Source of the DNA: Sphingobacterium thalpophilum
GTDB taxonomy: Bacteria; Bacteroidota; Bacteroidia; Flavobacteriales; Flavobacteriaceae
Assembly: GCA_943325255.2 (NCBI GenBank)
Contig: CALPOS020000023.1
Location: forward strand, 1-17,204
Direction of reading: 5' to 3'
Length of the DNA stretch: 17,204 nt
Below the pieces are notes generated by a model. The model was not told the origin of the DNA. It searched no databases and was given only the letters and a program-made list of their open reading frames with translations. Below, one piece after another: positions 1-7,654 of this stretch. A program made the translations under genes and the position numbers. Positions within the stretch are counted from its first letter, which is position 1. The number at the start of each line of letters is the position of its first letter.

Positions 1-375
1 AGTATCAAACCCTTAAATGCTTTGTTGTTAGGCGAAAATTACGCTCGGAGTCTTGGATTGAATTATAAAAAATCGAAGCTACTCATCATCCTAGCGACCA
101 GTATTTTAGCAGGAAGTATCACAGCGTTTGCGGGACCAATAGCCTTTATTGGATTGGCCGTACCGCATGTCGCCAAACTATTATTTCATACGAGTAATCA
201 TCACGTGCTATTTTGGGCAACCCTCTTAATCGGATCGAGCCTGATGCTATTCTGCGATCTTATTTCGCAAATGCCTGGCAGCGATTTTACGCTGCCAATA
301 AACGCGATTACCTCAATTATTGGCGCACCAGTCGTGATTTGGTTATTGGTTCGAAAACGAAAAATGATGTACTAA
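1..375 (+). CDS. FecCD-family ABC transporter permease, 3' fragment
   Basis: This is the C-terminal 124 residues of an inner-membrane permease that takes up iron-siderophore, heme or cobalamin through a BtuCD-like complex. The reading frame is open from base 1, so the gene begins upstream of the window. Residues GPIAFIGLAVPHVAKLL and the C-terminal LPINAITSIIGAPVVIWLL are hallmarks of the FecCD/BtuC family, and three hydrophobic segments are visible. The stop codon TAA (373-375) shares its last A with the ATG of the ATPase gene, so the two are translationally coupled. The substrate cannot be told from this fragment. Family is confident, substrate unknown. Confidence 0.93.
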   Translation, partial: SIKPLNALLLGENYARSLGLNYKKSKLLIILATSILAGSITAFAGPIAFIGLAVPHVAKLLFHTSNHHVLFWATLLIGSSLMLFCDLISQMPGSDFTLPINAITSIIGAPVVIWLLVRKRKMMY

Positions 376-1157
376 TGGAAAGCAAAATCGTACTTCAAAC
401 AGAAAACCTCAGCATTGGTTACCAACAGCAAAGAAAAGTAAATCGCATTGCTTCAGGAATTGACTTAACTTTAAGAAAAGGAAAACTAATTGCTATTGTT
501 GGCGCAAATGGCATCGGAAAATCTACCTTGTTGCGAACCATGACTGGTATTCAAAAACCTTTAGAAGGACAAATTCTTTTAAACCAACAGCAACTACAAG
601 ACTTTGATTCATTGACGCTCGCAAAAGAAATGAGTCTGGTTTTGACTGAAAAATTACCGCCGAGTAATCTCACGGTTTATGAATTGATTGCACTAGGACG
701 ACAGCCTTATACCAATTGGATTGGTACTTTATCCGTTGATGATACGGAAAAAATTGAAGAAGCGATTGCATTGACGCAGACGCAAGCCTTAATCGACAAA
801 AAACACTATGAAATTAGCGACGGTCAATTGCAAATCGTAATGATAGCAAGAGCGCTTGCGCAAGACACACCGCTGATTGTATTGGACGAGCCAACAACTC
901 ATTTAGATTTACAGCATAAAGTTTCGCTTTTCAAACTGCTCAAAAAGCTCACGCAAGAAACCCAAAAATGCATACTTTTTTCCACCCATGATATCGACAT
1001 GGCGATTCAATTGAGTGATGAAATGATTGTCATGACGGAAGGAAAATGTGTTCAAGATAGTCCGTGTAATCTGATATCAAAAGGAACTTTTGACCTTTTA
1101 TTTGAAGACAAAAATATTACGTTTGATGCCGAGAAAGGGAAATTTATTATTACTTAA
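375..1157 (+). CDS. ABC transporter ATP-binding protein (iron chelate/cobalamin type)
   Basis: Cytoplasmic ATPase of 260 residues that powers the preceding permease. Visible motifs are Walker A GANGIGKST (43-51), signature ISDGQ (147-151, degenerate from LSGGQ), Walker B LIVLDEP with catalytic E172 (167-173), D-loop HLDL (176-179) and H-loop STHD (203-206). The region where a Q-loop glutamine is expected reads LVLTEKLPP, without a Gln. I chose ATG at 375 although the frame stays open upstream to about 213. It overlaps the permease stop by one base, and the residues before it are out-of-frame permease sequence. The length matches FecE/FhuC-like ATPases. The last 8 bases overlap the convergent trmL gene. 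The degenerate signature may be a lineage trait. Confidence 0.93.
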   Translation: MESKIVLQTENLSIGYQQQRKVNRIASGIDLTLRKGKLIAIVGANGIGKSTLLRTMTGIQKPLEGQILLNQQQLQDFDSLTLAKEMSLVLTEKLPPSNLTVYELIALGRQPYTNWIGTLSVDDTEKIEEAIALTQTQALIDKKHYEISDGQLQIVMIARALAQDTPLIVLDEPTTHLDLQHKVSLFKLLKKLTQETQKCILFSTHDIDMAIQLSDEMIVMTEGKCVQDSPCNLISKGTFDLLFEDKNITFDAEKGKFIIT

Positions 1158-1602
1158 TTAGCAGCTGCCTTTTTGCTTCTCCAATCACAAAAGCACACGA
1201 ATTGGCTAGATTATAACTTCGAACTAAAGGAGATATTGGAATCTTCAAATGATTTTCAAATTTCGACAAGACGTCAGCACTCAAACCCACACTCTCTTTC
1301 CCGAAAACGAGCCAGTCGCCATCTTGAAATTGAGTTTCCAAATAGGATTTTGTGGCATGAGAACTTAGTAAGAATACTCTAGATTTATCTGGAATAACAG
1401 CCATCCACTCCTCCACATTTTGGTATTCCTTCCAATCCAAATGTACCCAATAATCTAATCCAGAACGCTTGACATTCTTATCCGTTATTTGAAACCCGAA
1501 TGGATGAATGAGATGCAAACGACTTTCGGTTCCCACGCAAAGTCGACCGATATTTCCGGTATTGTTGGGTATTTCTGGTTCTACTAAAACGATGTTAAGC
1601 AT
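1150..1602 (-). CDS. trmL: tRNA (cytidine(34)-2'-O)-methyltransferase TrmL
   Basis: A 150-residue SPOUT-class methyltransferase that 2'-O-methylates the wobble base of tRNA-Leu isoacceptors using S-adenosylmethionine. The N-terminal motif EPEIPNNTGNIGR (8-20), KRSGLDYW (45-52), the SAM-knot segment FGKESVGL (100-107) and IPISPLVRSYNLANS (121-135) are in the family order, and the length is normal for TrmL. It starts with ATG at 1602. It lies 85 bases downstream of rluE on the same strand, so the two RNA-modification genes may be cotranscribed. Its 3' end overlaps the convergent ATPase gene by 8 bases. The function is assigned from family motifs only. Confidence 0.93.
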   Translation of the reverse strand: MLNIVLVEPEIPNNTGNIGRLCVGTESRLHLIHPFGFQITDKNVKRSGLDYWVHLDWKEYQNVEEWMAVIPDKSRVFLLSSHATKSYLETQFQDGDWLVFGKESVGLSADVLSKFENHLKIPISPLVRSYNLANSCAFVIGEAKRQLLIK

Positions 1603-1620
1603 TTTTATCGGATTGTTTGT

Positions 1621-1680
1621 TTGTAAGATTTTAGGATTGTAAGATGCTATTGCTTTCTTAAAATCTTGCAGTCTTAAAGT
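1621..1680. repeat. Small intergenic repeat cluster between rluE and trmL
   Basis: The 85-base gap contains a direct repeat TTGTAAGAT (1621-1629 and 1637-1645). It also has an imperfect inverted repeat, TGTAAGATTTTAGG (1622-1635) against CTTAAAATCTTGCA (1657-1670). Twelve of 14 positions are complementary, and the other two would be G-U pairs in the plus-strand transcript. The loop is about 21 bases and has no T-tract, so it is not a convincing intrinsic terminator. It could be a stem in the rluE-trmL transcript or a remnant of a dispersed repeat. Confidence 0.4.
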
Positions 1681-1687
1681 CTATAAT

Positions 1688-2260
1688 TCATTTAATATTA
1701 AATTCAGGCACTTCAATGACTTCACCAGATTTCAAATTATTCAACTGAACGTTTCCAATGCGAACTCTCACCAGACGAAGCGTTGGAAAACCAACAGCAG
1801 CAGTCATTTTCCGCACTTGTCGAAATTTGCCTTCATTAACGGTAATCGAAACCCAAGAGGTTGGGCCATGTCTTTCATCCCGAATTTTCTTGGCGCGCGG
1901 TCCGAAGTTTGGCTCGATTTCTACTTGATGAGCACTACAAGTTTTAGTCAAATACTTCGTGCCTTCAAATCCAATTTCAACGCCTTTTGATAGTAGTGAA
2001 ATTGCATTTGGAGTAATCAATCCGTCAACCTGAACAAAGTATTCTTTATCAACTTTACTACTGCAAATATAATCACTGACTCTACCATCCGTGGTGACCA
2101 AAAGTAAACCTTCAGAATCTTCATCAAGACGACCGATTGCCATCGAACCTTTTGGAAAATCAAATAATTCTCCTAGTAATTTCTTTTTCCTTTTGAGTTC
2201 GTATTTGAACTGACTCAAATAACCGTAGGGTTTGTGGAGTATATAATGCTGGTGCCGCAA
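1688..2260 (-). CDS. rluE: 23S rRNA pseudouridine synthase of the RsuA/RluE type
   Basis: A 190-residue pseudouridine synthase, most like RluE, which isomerises one uridine in 23S rRNA. The catalytic aspartate motif is GRLDEDSEGLLL (43-54, D46). The KEYFVQV strand (72-78) and EGKFRQVRKM (143-152) are typical of the RsuA/RluB/E/F branch. No S4 domain precedes the catalytic domain, which fits RluE rather than RluB or RluF. The start is TTG at 2260. An in-frame stop lies four codons upstream and the next Met is residue 40, inside the fold, so no ATG start is available. TrmL follows on the same strand. E versus another single-domain paralog is less certain than the family. Confidence 0.88.
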   Translation of the reverse strand: MRHQHYILHKPYGYLSQFKYELKRKKKLLGELFDFPKGSMAIGRLDEDSEGLLLVTTDGRVSDYICSSKVDKEYFVQVDGLITPNAISLLSKGVEIGFEGTKYLTKTCSAHQVEIEPNFGPRAKKIRDERHGPTSWVSITVNEGKFRQVRKMTAAVGFPTLRLVRVRIGNVQLNNLKSGEVIEVPEFNIK

Positions 2261-2304
2261 GATTAAGTATTAATTATTAAACTGATTCTTTTCATAACAA
2301 AATC

Positions 2305-2312
2305 CAAATATA
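2305..2312 (-). promoter_or_regulatory. Candidate -7 element for rluE
   Basis: On the minus strand this reads TATATTTG, a full match to the Bacteroidota TAnnTTTG element. It lies 45 bases upstream of the rluE TTG. No TTG at the expected -33 spacing is present, so this is a weak call based on one eight-base match in AT-rich DNA. Confidence 0.3.
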
Positions 2313-2392
2313 AATCAAATTACAATGCTAATAAATCTCCGCAAGCATTTACAAATATTCCTTACATTTACTTTTTCCAAATCCATTCAAAA

Positions 2393-3730
2393 ATGAACGC
2401 TACTTTATTGACCATTCTTACCTTTTGTATTGCCTTAGCAATTGGTTTATATCTAGGAAAATTATTATTTACCGCAAAATCTCAATCTGAAAAGATTGGC
2501 TTAGAAGAAAAGCTAATCAGTTTGACAGCACAATTTAAATCTATTCAAGAGCAACTCAAGAACACACTAGCAGAAAAGGAAATTATTCGCTCCGAAAAGG
2601 ACAGTTTGGCCATTCAACTTTCAAAAAAGGAAACCGATTTTGAAAATTTATGGGAGCGAAATTTAGAGCAAAAGCAAGAAGTAGAAAAATTACAGGAGAA
2701 ATTTACCAAGGAATTTGAAAATCTAGCCAACAAAATCTTGGAAGAAAAAACAAATAAGTTTACAGAACAAAACAAAGAAAACATGAAGAATATCTTGTCT
2801 CCACTGCAAGATAAGATTCAGTTATTTGAAAAAAAGGTAGAAGACACTCATAAAGAAAGTATCGATTATCATGCTGCTTTACGTCAGCAAATTTTAGGTT
2901 TAAGTGAAATGAATGCGCAGATGAGTAAAGAAACAGTCAATCTAACCAAAGCACTGAAAGGCGACAGCAAAATGCAAGGCAATTGGGGCGAATTGGTTTT
3001 AGAACGCGTTTTAGAAAAATCAGGCTTAGAAAAAGATCGCGAATATTATGTTCAACAGGCTCACACAACAGAAGACGGGCAACGCGTATTTCCAGACGTA
3101 GTGATTAATTTACCTGATGGTAAAAAAATGATTGTCGATTCAAAAGTGTCTTTAACTGCTTACGAAAAATTCAGCAACGAAGAAGATGACAATCTGAGAA
3201 TGGGTTACCTGCGCGAGCATATCAATTCAATTAAACGACATGTAGATCAATTGGGAGAAAAAAATTACCACGATTTGTATCAAATGGAAAGCCCTGATTT
3301 TGTATTGCTTTTTATTCCAATTGAACCCGCTTTTGCCATTGCTTTAAATGAAGAGACTACACTCTATAATAAAGCCTTCGAGAAGAATATTGTTATTGTT
3401 ACTCCATCGACTTTACTAGCAACTTTACGCACTATTGATAGTATGTGGACCAATCAAAAACAACAAGAAAATGCCTACGAAATTGCGCGTCAGGCTGGTG
3501 CTTTGTATGATAAATTTGAAGGGTTTGTAGCAGATTTGGTAAAAGTAGGTAACAAAATTAAAGACTCTAAAACCGAATACGACGCTGCGATGAATAAATT
3601 GGTTGATGGAAAAGGCAATCTAATTACAAGTATTGAAAAGCTCAAAAAAATGGGCGCAAAAGCAAAAAAATCATTGCCTGAATCGGTTTTGAAAAGAGCG
3701 GAGACCGAAGATGAACAACTTCTGCCGTAA
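2393..3730 (+). CDS. rmuC: DNA recombination protein RmuC
   Basis: A 445-residue RmuC-family protein, linked in E. coli to limiting recombination at inverted repeats, with a nuclease-like core. An N-terminal membrane anchor (about 4-26) is followed by a long Lys/Glu-rich coiled coil (about 32-190). The conserved RmuC domain comes next, with QGNWGE (195-200), FPDVVINLPDGKKMIVDSK (233-251, acidic residue D249) and the segment around the FIPIEPAF motif. The start ATG is at 2393, and TACATTTA at 2363-2370 is a one-off match to the -7 consensus. The gene stands alone, divergent from rluE and 211 bases before operon A. Length and domain order are as usual for the family. Confidence 0.94.
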   Translation: MNATLLTILTFCIALAIGLYLGKLLFTAKSQSEKIGLEEKLISLTAQFKSIQEQLKNTLAEKEIIRSEKDSLAIQLSKKETDFENLWERNLEQKQEVEKLQEKFTKEFENLANKILEEKTNKFTEQNKENMKNILSPLQDKIQLFEKKVEDTHKESIDYHAALRQQILGLSEMNAQMSKETVNLTKALKGDSKMQGNWGELVLERVLEKSGLEKDREYYVQQAHTTEDGQRVFPDVVINLPDGKKMIVDSKVSLTAYEKFSNEEDDNLRMGYLREHINSIKRHVDQLGEKNYHDLYQMESPDFVLLFIPIEPAFAIALNEETTLYNKAFEKNIVIVTPSTLLATLRTIDSMWTNQKQQENAYEIARQAGALYDKFEGFVADLVKVGNKIKDSKTEYDAAMNKLVDGKGNLITSIEKLKKMGAKAKKSLPESVLKRAETEDEQLLP

Positions 3731-3812
3731 TTGAATGTTAATGGAAAAATTTCGTTTTAAACCCGTTTCCTCCTCCACTGAGGTAAAAGCGATACTGCAA
3801 AAATACCGTGTG

Positions 3813-3840
3813 TTACTTTCGTTAAAGTAATTGCGCAATT
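3813..3840. promoter_or_regulatory. Paired palindromes upstream of operon A (possible operator)
   Basis: Two adjoining symmetric sequences sit about 100-130 bases before the first diheme lipoprotein gene. TTACTTT-CGTT-AAAGTAA (3813-3830) is a perfect 7-bp inverted repeat with a four-base centre. AATTGCGCAATT (3829-3840) is a perfect 12-bp palindrome overlapping it by two bases and abutting the shared GTTAAATATCT motif. Their position suits a regulator-binding site. No known regulator's consensus is recognised, and operon B lacks both palindromes. Confidence 0.4.
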
Positions 3841-3922
3841 GTTAAATATCTTATAGAAAACAAAGTTTTCTGAATTTTCACTTCAAACAACAACAGAAAT
3901 ATTAAATGTTTTGTTATTTTTG
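3836..3922 (+). promoter_or_regulatory. Promoter region of operon A
   Basis: A perfect -7 element TATTTTTG lies at 3915-3922, its G exactly 20 bases before the A of the 3942 ATG. No TTG at normal -33 spacing is seen. The upstream motif CAATTGTTAAATATCT (3836-3851) recurs with one mismatch before operon B (10331-10346), at the same distance from the start codon: 101 bases from the G of GTTAAA. GTTATTTTTGATTCTTA (3913-3929) also has a near-copy there. A second, poorer -7-like stretch TATTATTTTG occurs at 3928-3937. Confidence 0.5.
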
Positions 3923-3941
3923 ATTCTTATTATTTTGAGAA

Positions 3942-5114
3942 ATGAAACGATCTTACCCAATTGCTTTTTGCCTAATTTCATTAACAATTTTAATTCTTTC
4001 GTGCTCAAAAAACGAGGATGATGATTATATTGACACTGCTGATTCCGCCTACAGGAGAAATGGTTCGACTGTAAGTGGTCCAATTCGATTCGATTTAGCG
4101 CAAACTCCTTTTCCCAGATTATCCGATTACAAATTCTTTGTTGGTGCTATGAAAGACCAAAAACCGGGTTACAGAGTGATTCCATACGAACCTGCAAGCT
4201 CTTTGTTTTCCGACTATGCTCATAAAAAACGATTTGTTTGGATGCCAAAAGGAACCAAAGCAACCTACAATGGAGATAACAAAGTACTTGAATTGCCGAT
4301 TGGAGCAGTGCTAATAAAAACCTTTTACTACGATAATGTGTTGCCAAACAATACAACGCGAATCATTGAAACACGCTTAATGATTCGAAAATCAACAGGT
4401 TGGATATTTGCCGATTATGTCTGGAACGACGAGCAAACCGAAGCATTTTTTAGCTTAGAAGGAAGTTTTACGCCTGTAGCTTGGATGGATGAAAACAACC
4501 AACTAAGAAGCACTGAATACAGAATTCCTTCAGAAGCACAATGCGTAGTTTGTCACAAAAGACAAGAATTGGTAAATAATGAAGTTCAAACTACCTATAT
4601 ACCAATCGGTATTAAACCACAAAATCTAAATTTCAATTACAATTACGGTACAAGTACCAGAAATCAATTGACACGATGGATGCAAGTCGGCTACCTAAAT
4701 TCTAATTTCACTTTACCTTCGGAAGAAAATACGACCGTAGATTACCGCGACCTATCAAAAACAATTTCGCAAAGAGCTCGGTCATACGTAGACATCAATT
4801 GTGCGCATTGCCATACTACTGACAGACATTGTGATTACCGGCCAATGCGATTTGCATATAGCGAAACTGGACTCGCAAATGGCGTTGGAAACACCAACAT
4901 GGGGGCTTGCGTCGACACACAAGATATGCAGAATTTCCCTTCTGATTTAAATACAATCGTAAAACCAGGAAGCACAGAACGCTCCATGTTATTTTATAGA
5001 ATCAATACCACAAACGAAACATTTAGAATGCCGTTGCATGGAAGAACCATGCTACATGATGAAGGCATTGCCTTGATAGGACAGTGGATTAATTCGCTGG
5101 AAGACTGTCAATAA
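3942..5114 (+). CDS. Diheme c-type cytochrome lipoprotein (SO2930/HNE_0200-like), copy 1
   Basis: A 390-residue envelope lipoprotein with two covalent heme c sites, CVVCH (201-205) and CAHCH (287-291). The N-terminus is a lipoprotein signal with lipobox LILSC (C21). It is followed by S-K-N-E-D-D-D, an acid-rich stretch like the lipoprotein export signals that send Bacteroidota lipoproteins to the cell surface. The overall pattern, PYEPASSLFSDYAHKKRFVW (82-101) before the first heme and FRMPLHGRT (361-369, M363 as possible axial ligand) after the second, resembles the diheme family annotated as SO2930/HNE_0200. That family name is from memory. Conserved non-heme cysteines are C297, C323 and C389. 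The gene leads operon A, 45 bases before a T9SS propeller gene, and is a paralog of the 10437 gene. The redox partner is unknown. Confidence 0.85.
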   Translation: MKRSYPIAFCLISLTILILSCSKNEDDDYIDTADSAYRRNGSTVSGPIRFDLAQTPFPRLSDYKFFVGAMKDQKPGYRVIPYEPASSLFSDYAHKKRFVWMPKGTKATYNGDNKVLELPIGAVLIKTFYYDNVLPNNTTRIIETRLMIRKSTGWIFADYVWNDEQTEAFFSLEGSFTPVAWMDENNQLRSTEYRIPSEAQCVVCHKRQELVNNEVQTTYIPIGIKPQNLNFNYNYGTSTRNQLTRWMQVGYLNSNFTLPSEENTTVDYRDLSKTISQRARSYVDINCAHCHTTDRHCDYRPMRFAYSETGLANGVGNTNMGACVDTQDMQNFPSDLNTIVKPGSTERSMLFYRINTTNETFRMPLHGRTMLHDEGIALIGQWINSLEDCQ

Positions 5115-5159
5115 TAAAACCAAAGCAAAAACGCAATTTACAATCGAAAAAAAATTACT

Positions 5160-7610
5160 ATGAAAAAAATTTCTACTCTTATCTTGTTGCTTGTAATGGT
5201 GCAAAACATGATAGCCCAAGACACTTGTGCTGACGCATTACCCATTGGAGCCGGTTTCTTTACCGTTGATGGAATTAACGGAACCGAAGTTCCTTTACCT
5301 CTATGTTCTTCGCAATACGGTGCCGTTCCTGTAACAAGACCACCGGGAGGAGAATGGTACGCCTATACTCCTGCCGAAAACCACACCGTTACTGTAACGA
5401 CGGATTTAAGTATCAACGTTCCTTTAAGAGATACGCGTTTTCACGTTTATATCGGAAGTTGTGGTAGCTTGGTTTGCGTTGCCGGAGATGACGATAGCGG
5501 AACTGGTAATTCCTCTACAAGTACTTTTGACGTGATAGCAAACACAACCTATTATATTGCTTTTGATAATCGTTGGACATCATCAGGATTTATTTTTCAA
5601 TTAAGTGAAAATGTGTTTGTACCAAATCCGTGTAACACTTCAACTCCAATCACAGCAGGTATTACAACAGTGAATGCGATTGATGGAGATAATATTACAA
5701 CAAGTTGTTCTTCAACGACCTTGGCAAAATGGTATTCCTATACCCCATCGCAAGATTATGTGGTAACCATTTCGTCCGACTTGCAAGTAAATATTTGTAA
5801 AGACACCAATTTTAGTGTTTACTCAGGCAACTGTGTTAGCGGTTTATCTTGTGTGGTTAGTGATGATAACTCTGGTGATCTTGAATGCGACGCCGGAAGT
5901 CCAGATTCCTTTTTATCCAAAAAAACTTTTAGTGTTGCCGCTGGAGCAACCTATTATATCGTATGGGACAATAAGTGGAGCGCTGAAGGATTTGAATTTA
6001 GCTTGACTGAAACGGTAATTCCGGTTCCGATTAATTATACTTCTCAGAGTATTTCAACCATCAACAGTACGTACAATATTTGCATAGTCGACATGAATAA
6101 TGACGGTAAAGATGATATTGCGGGTGTGAGTACAAGCAATTTGAAAGTACATTTTCAAGAACCTGGAGGTACTTTTTCTATCACCAATTACGCGGTACCG
6201 AATGGCACTACACTTCCTTCATGGAGTTTAGCAGCTGGCGATTATAATAGAGATGGGTTTAATGATTTAGTGTTGGGTTCCGGAAATAAGCTCTCATTTT
6301 GGGAATCGAATTCAACAGGAACAGAGTACATTAGCAGAACTCCTGGAGATTATATTTTCTGTCAAAGAACCAATTTTATTGATATAAATAATGATGGAAA
6401 TTTAGATGCTTTTTCTTGTCACGACGTTGATCCAAACGTTTACTATTTGAATGATGGCGAAGGCAATTGGACCTATTACCAATCTGGAACTACTCCTGGA
6501 GCTTATATGTTAGGAATCACTGCAAGTGGCGGAAATTACGCTTCTATTTGGACGGACTATGATAATGATGGAGACCGAGACTTATTTATTTCTAAATGTT
6601 CTGGACCTCCATGTGAATTGCATAGAAATGATGGTGGAGGCGTTTTTACTGATATTTCCGCGCAAGCGCAGATCAATGTAACTCCAATCCAATCGTGGTC
6701 TTCTGCTGTCGCAGATTTTGATAATGATGGCGACATGGACATCATGATTGGATCAAATGGTAGCGTTAGAAACAAACTATTTAGAAATAATCTTGATACA
6801 ACAAATGAAACAGAAGAAGCTTTTACAAATATTAGTGTAGGTTCAGGCTTAGATCAAGATTCCTTAACAAATAGAGATTATGTCGCTTATGATTTTGATA
6901 ATGACGGCTTAGTTGATATTTTAGGAAGTGGCAGTAGAATTATGTTTAATCAAGGAAATAACGTGTTCGCTCAAACAGTATATACAGGAATGGCCATCGG
7001 CGCCGTTGGTGACTTGAATGACGATGGATTTCTAGATATCCTGAATAATAATACAATCCGATACGCTGTTCCAAACGGAAATAACTGGTTTAAGGTAATT
7101 TTAAAAGGAATACAAAGTAATACCAACGGGATTGGAGCCAGATTAGAAATATATGGAGCGTTCGGTAAACAAATAAGAGATATTCGTAGCGGAGAAGGAT
7201 TCGAGTATATGAGTTCATTAAATGGTCACTTCGGTTTGGGCCAAGCAACCGCGATTGATCAACTCATCGTAAGATGGCCTTCTGGCATTGTAGACATCTA
7301 TGCAAATCCAGAAATAAATGGAGCATTCACCGTAACCGAAGGCGCTACGCTAGCAGTAAACGGGAATACAAATGCGATTTTTAGTGTTTATCCAAATCCA
7401 ACCAAACAATTTATATCTTTCAATGTCAATTCAAATGTTACTGAAAAATTAACAACAGCACAAATTTTTGATTTGAGCGGAAGATTGGTATTTGAAACAC
7501 CATTAACTTCGAACAGAATTAACATCGAGTCGCTGCAATCCGGAACTTATTTATTGCTTTTACAAAACGAAAAAGGAAAAGGATATAGTCAAAAATTTAT
7601 TAAGGAATAG
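5160..7610 (+). CDS. Secreted CRTAC1-like propeller protein with T9SS tail, copy 1
   Basis: An 816-residue exported protein. Signal peptide 1-19 precedes two tandem modules of about 130 residues (22-150 and 155-285). Both share a WY-YTP strand, a DD-SG loop and a TYYI-DN-W-GF-F ending, and they look like beta-sandwich adhesion or pre-peptidase-type folds. Seven DxNxDGxxD calcium-loop motifs follow (311, 361, 408, 466, 519, 578, 618), which suits a seven-bladed FG-GAP/VCBS propeller. An ASPIC/UnbV domain comes next (about 656-730, with NGIGARLEIYG and RWPSG), then a T9SS type A sorting domain (743-816, VYPNP to QKFIKE). It is cotranscribed with the upstream diheme lipoprotein and the downstream paralog. 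The fold is confident; the role (surface binding, redox partner or adhesin) is inferred. Confidence 0.9.
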   Translation: MKKISTLILLLVMVQNMIAQDTCADALPIGAGFFTVDGINGTEVPLPLCSSQYGAVPVTRPPGGEWYAYTPAENHTVTVTTDLSINVPLRDTRFHVYIGSCGSLVCVAGDDDSGTGNSSTSTFDVIANTTYYIAFDNRWTSSGFIFQLSENVFVPNPCNTSTPITAGITTVNAIDGDNITTSCSSTTLAKWYSYTPSQDYVVTISSDLQVNICKDTNFSVYSGNCVSGLSCVVSDDNSGDLECDAGSPDSFLSKKTFSVAAGATYYIVWDNKWSAEGFEFSLTETVIPVPINYTSQSISTINSTYNICIVDMNNDGKDDIAGVSTSNLKVHFQEPGGTFSITNYAVPNGTTLPSWSLAAGDYNRDGFNDLVLGSGNKLSFWESNSTGTEYISRTPGDYIFCQRTNFIDINNDGNLDAFSCHDVDPNVYYLNDGEGNWTYYQSGTTPGAYMLGITASGGNYASIWTDYDNDGDRDLFISKCSGPPCELHRNDGGGVFTDISAQAQINVTPIQSWSSAVADFDNDGDMDIMIGSNGSVRNKLFRNNLDTTNETEEAFTNISVGSGLDQDSLTNRDYVAYDFDNDGLVDILGSGSRIMFNQGNNVFAQTVYTGMAIGAVGDLNDDGFLDILNNNTIRYAVPNGNNWFKVILKGIQSNTNGIGARLEIYGAFGKQIRDIRSGEGFEYMSSLNGHFGLGQATAIDQLIVRWPSGIVDIYANPEINGAFTVTEGATLAVNGNTNAIFSVYPNPTKQFISFNVNSNVTEKLTTAQIFDLSGRLVFETPLTSNRINIESLQSGTYLLLLQNEKGKGYSQKFIKE

Positions 7611-7654
7611 TCAAAAAAACTACTTTATTGCAACTCATTTAATTTAAGAAAATC

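Noticed and set aside
213..374. N-terminal extension of the ABC ATPase frame
   Set aside because: It overlaps the permease gene out of frame, has no family similarity, and the ATG at 375 matches the usual length and coupled start.
3755..3795. Possible terminator after rmuC (CCTC-CACT-GAGG)
   Set aside because: The stem is only four base pairs with no T-tract, too weak to call.
6415..6430. CHD triplet in propeller proteins as a heme c site
   Set aside because: No CxxCH is present in any of the three propeller proteins, and a lone Cys-His does not make a heme c attachment site.
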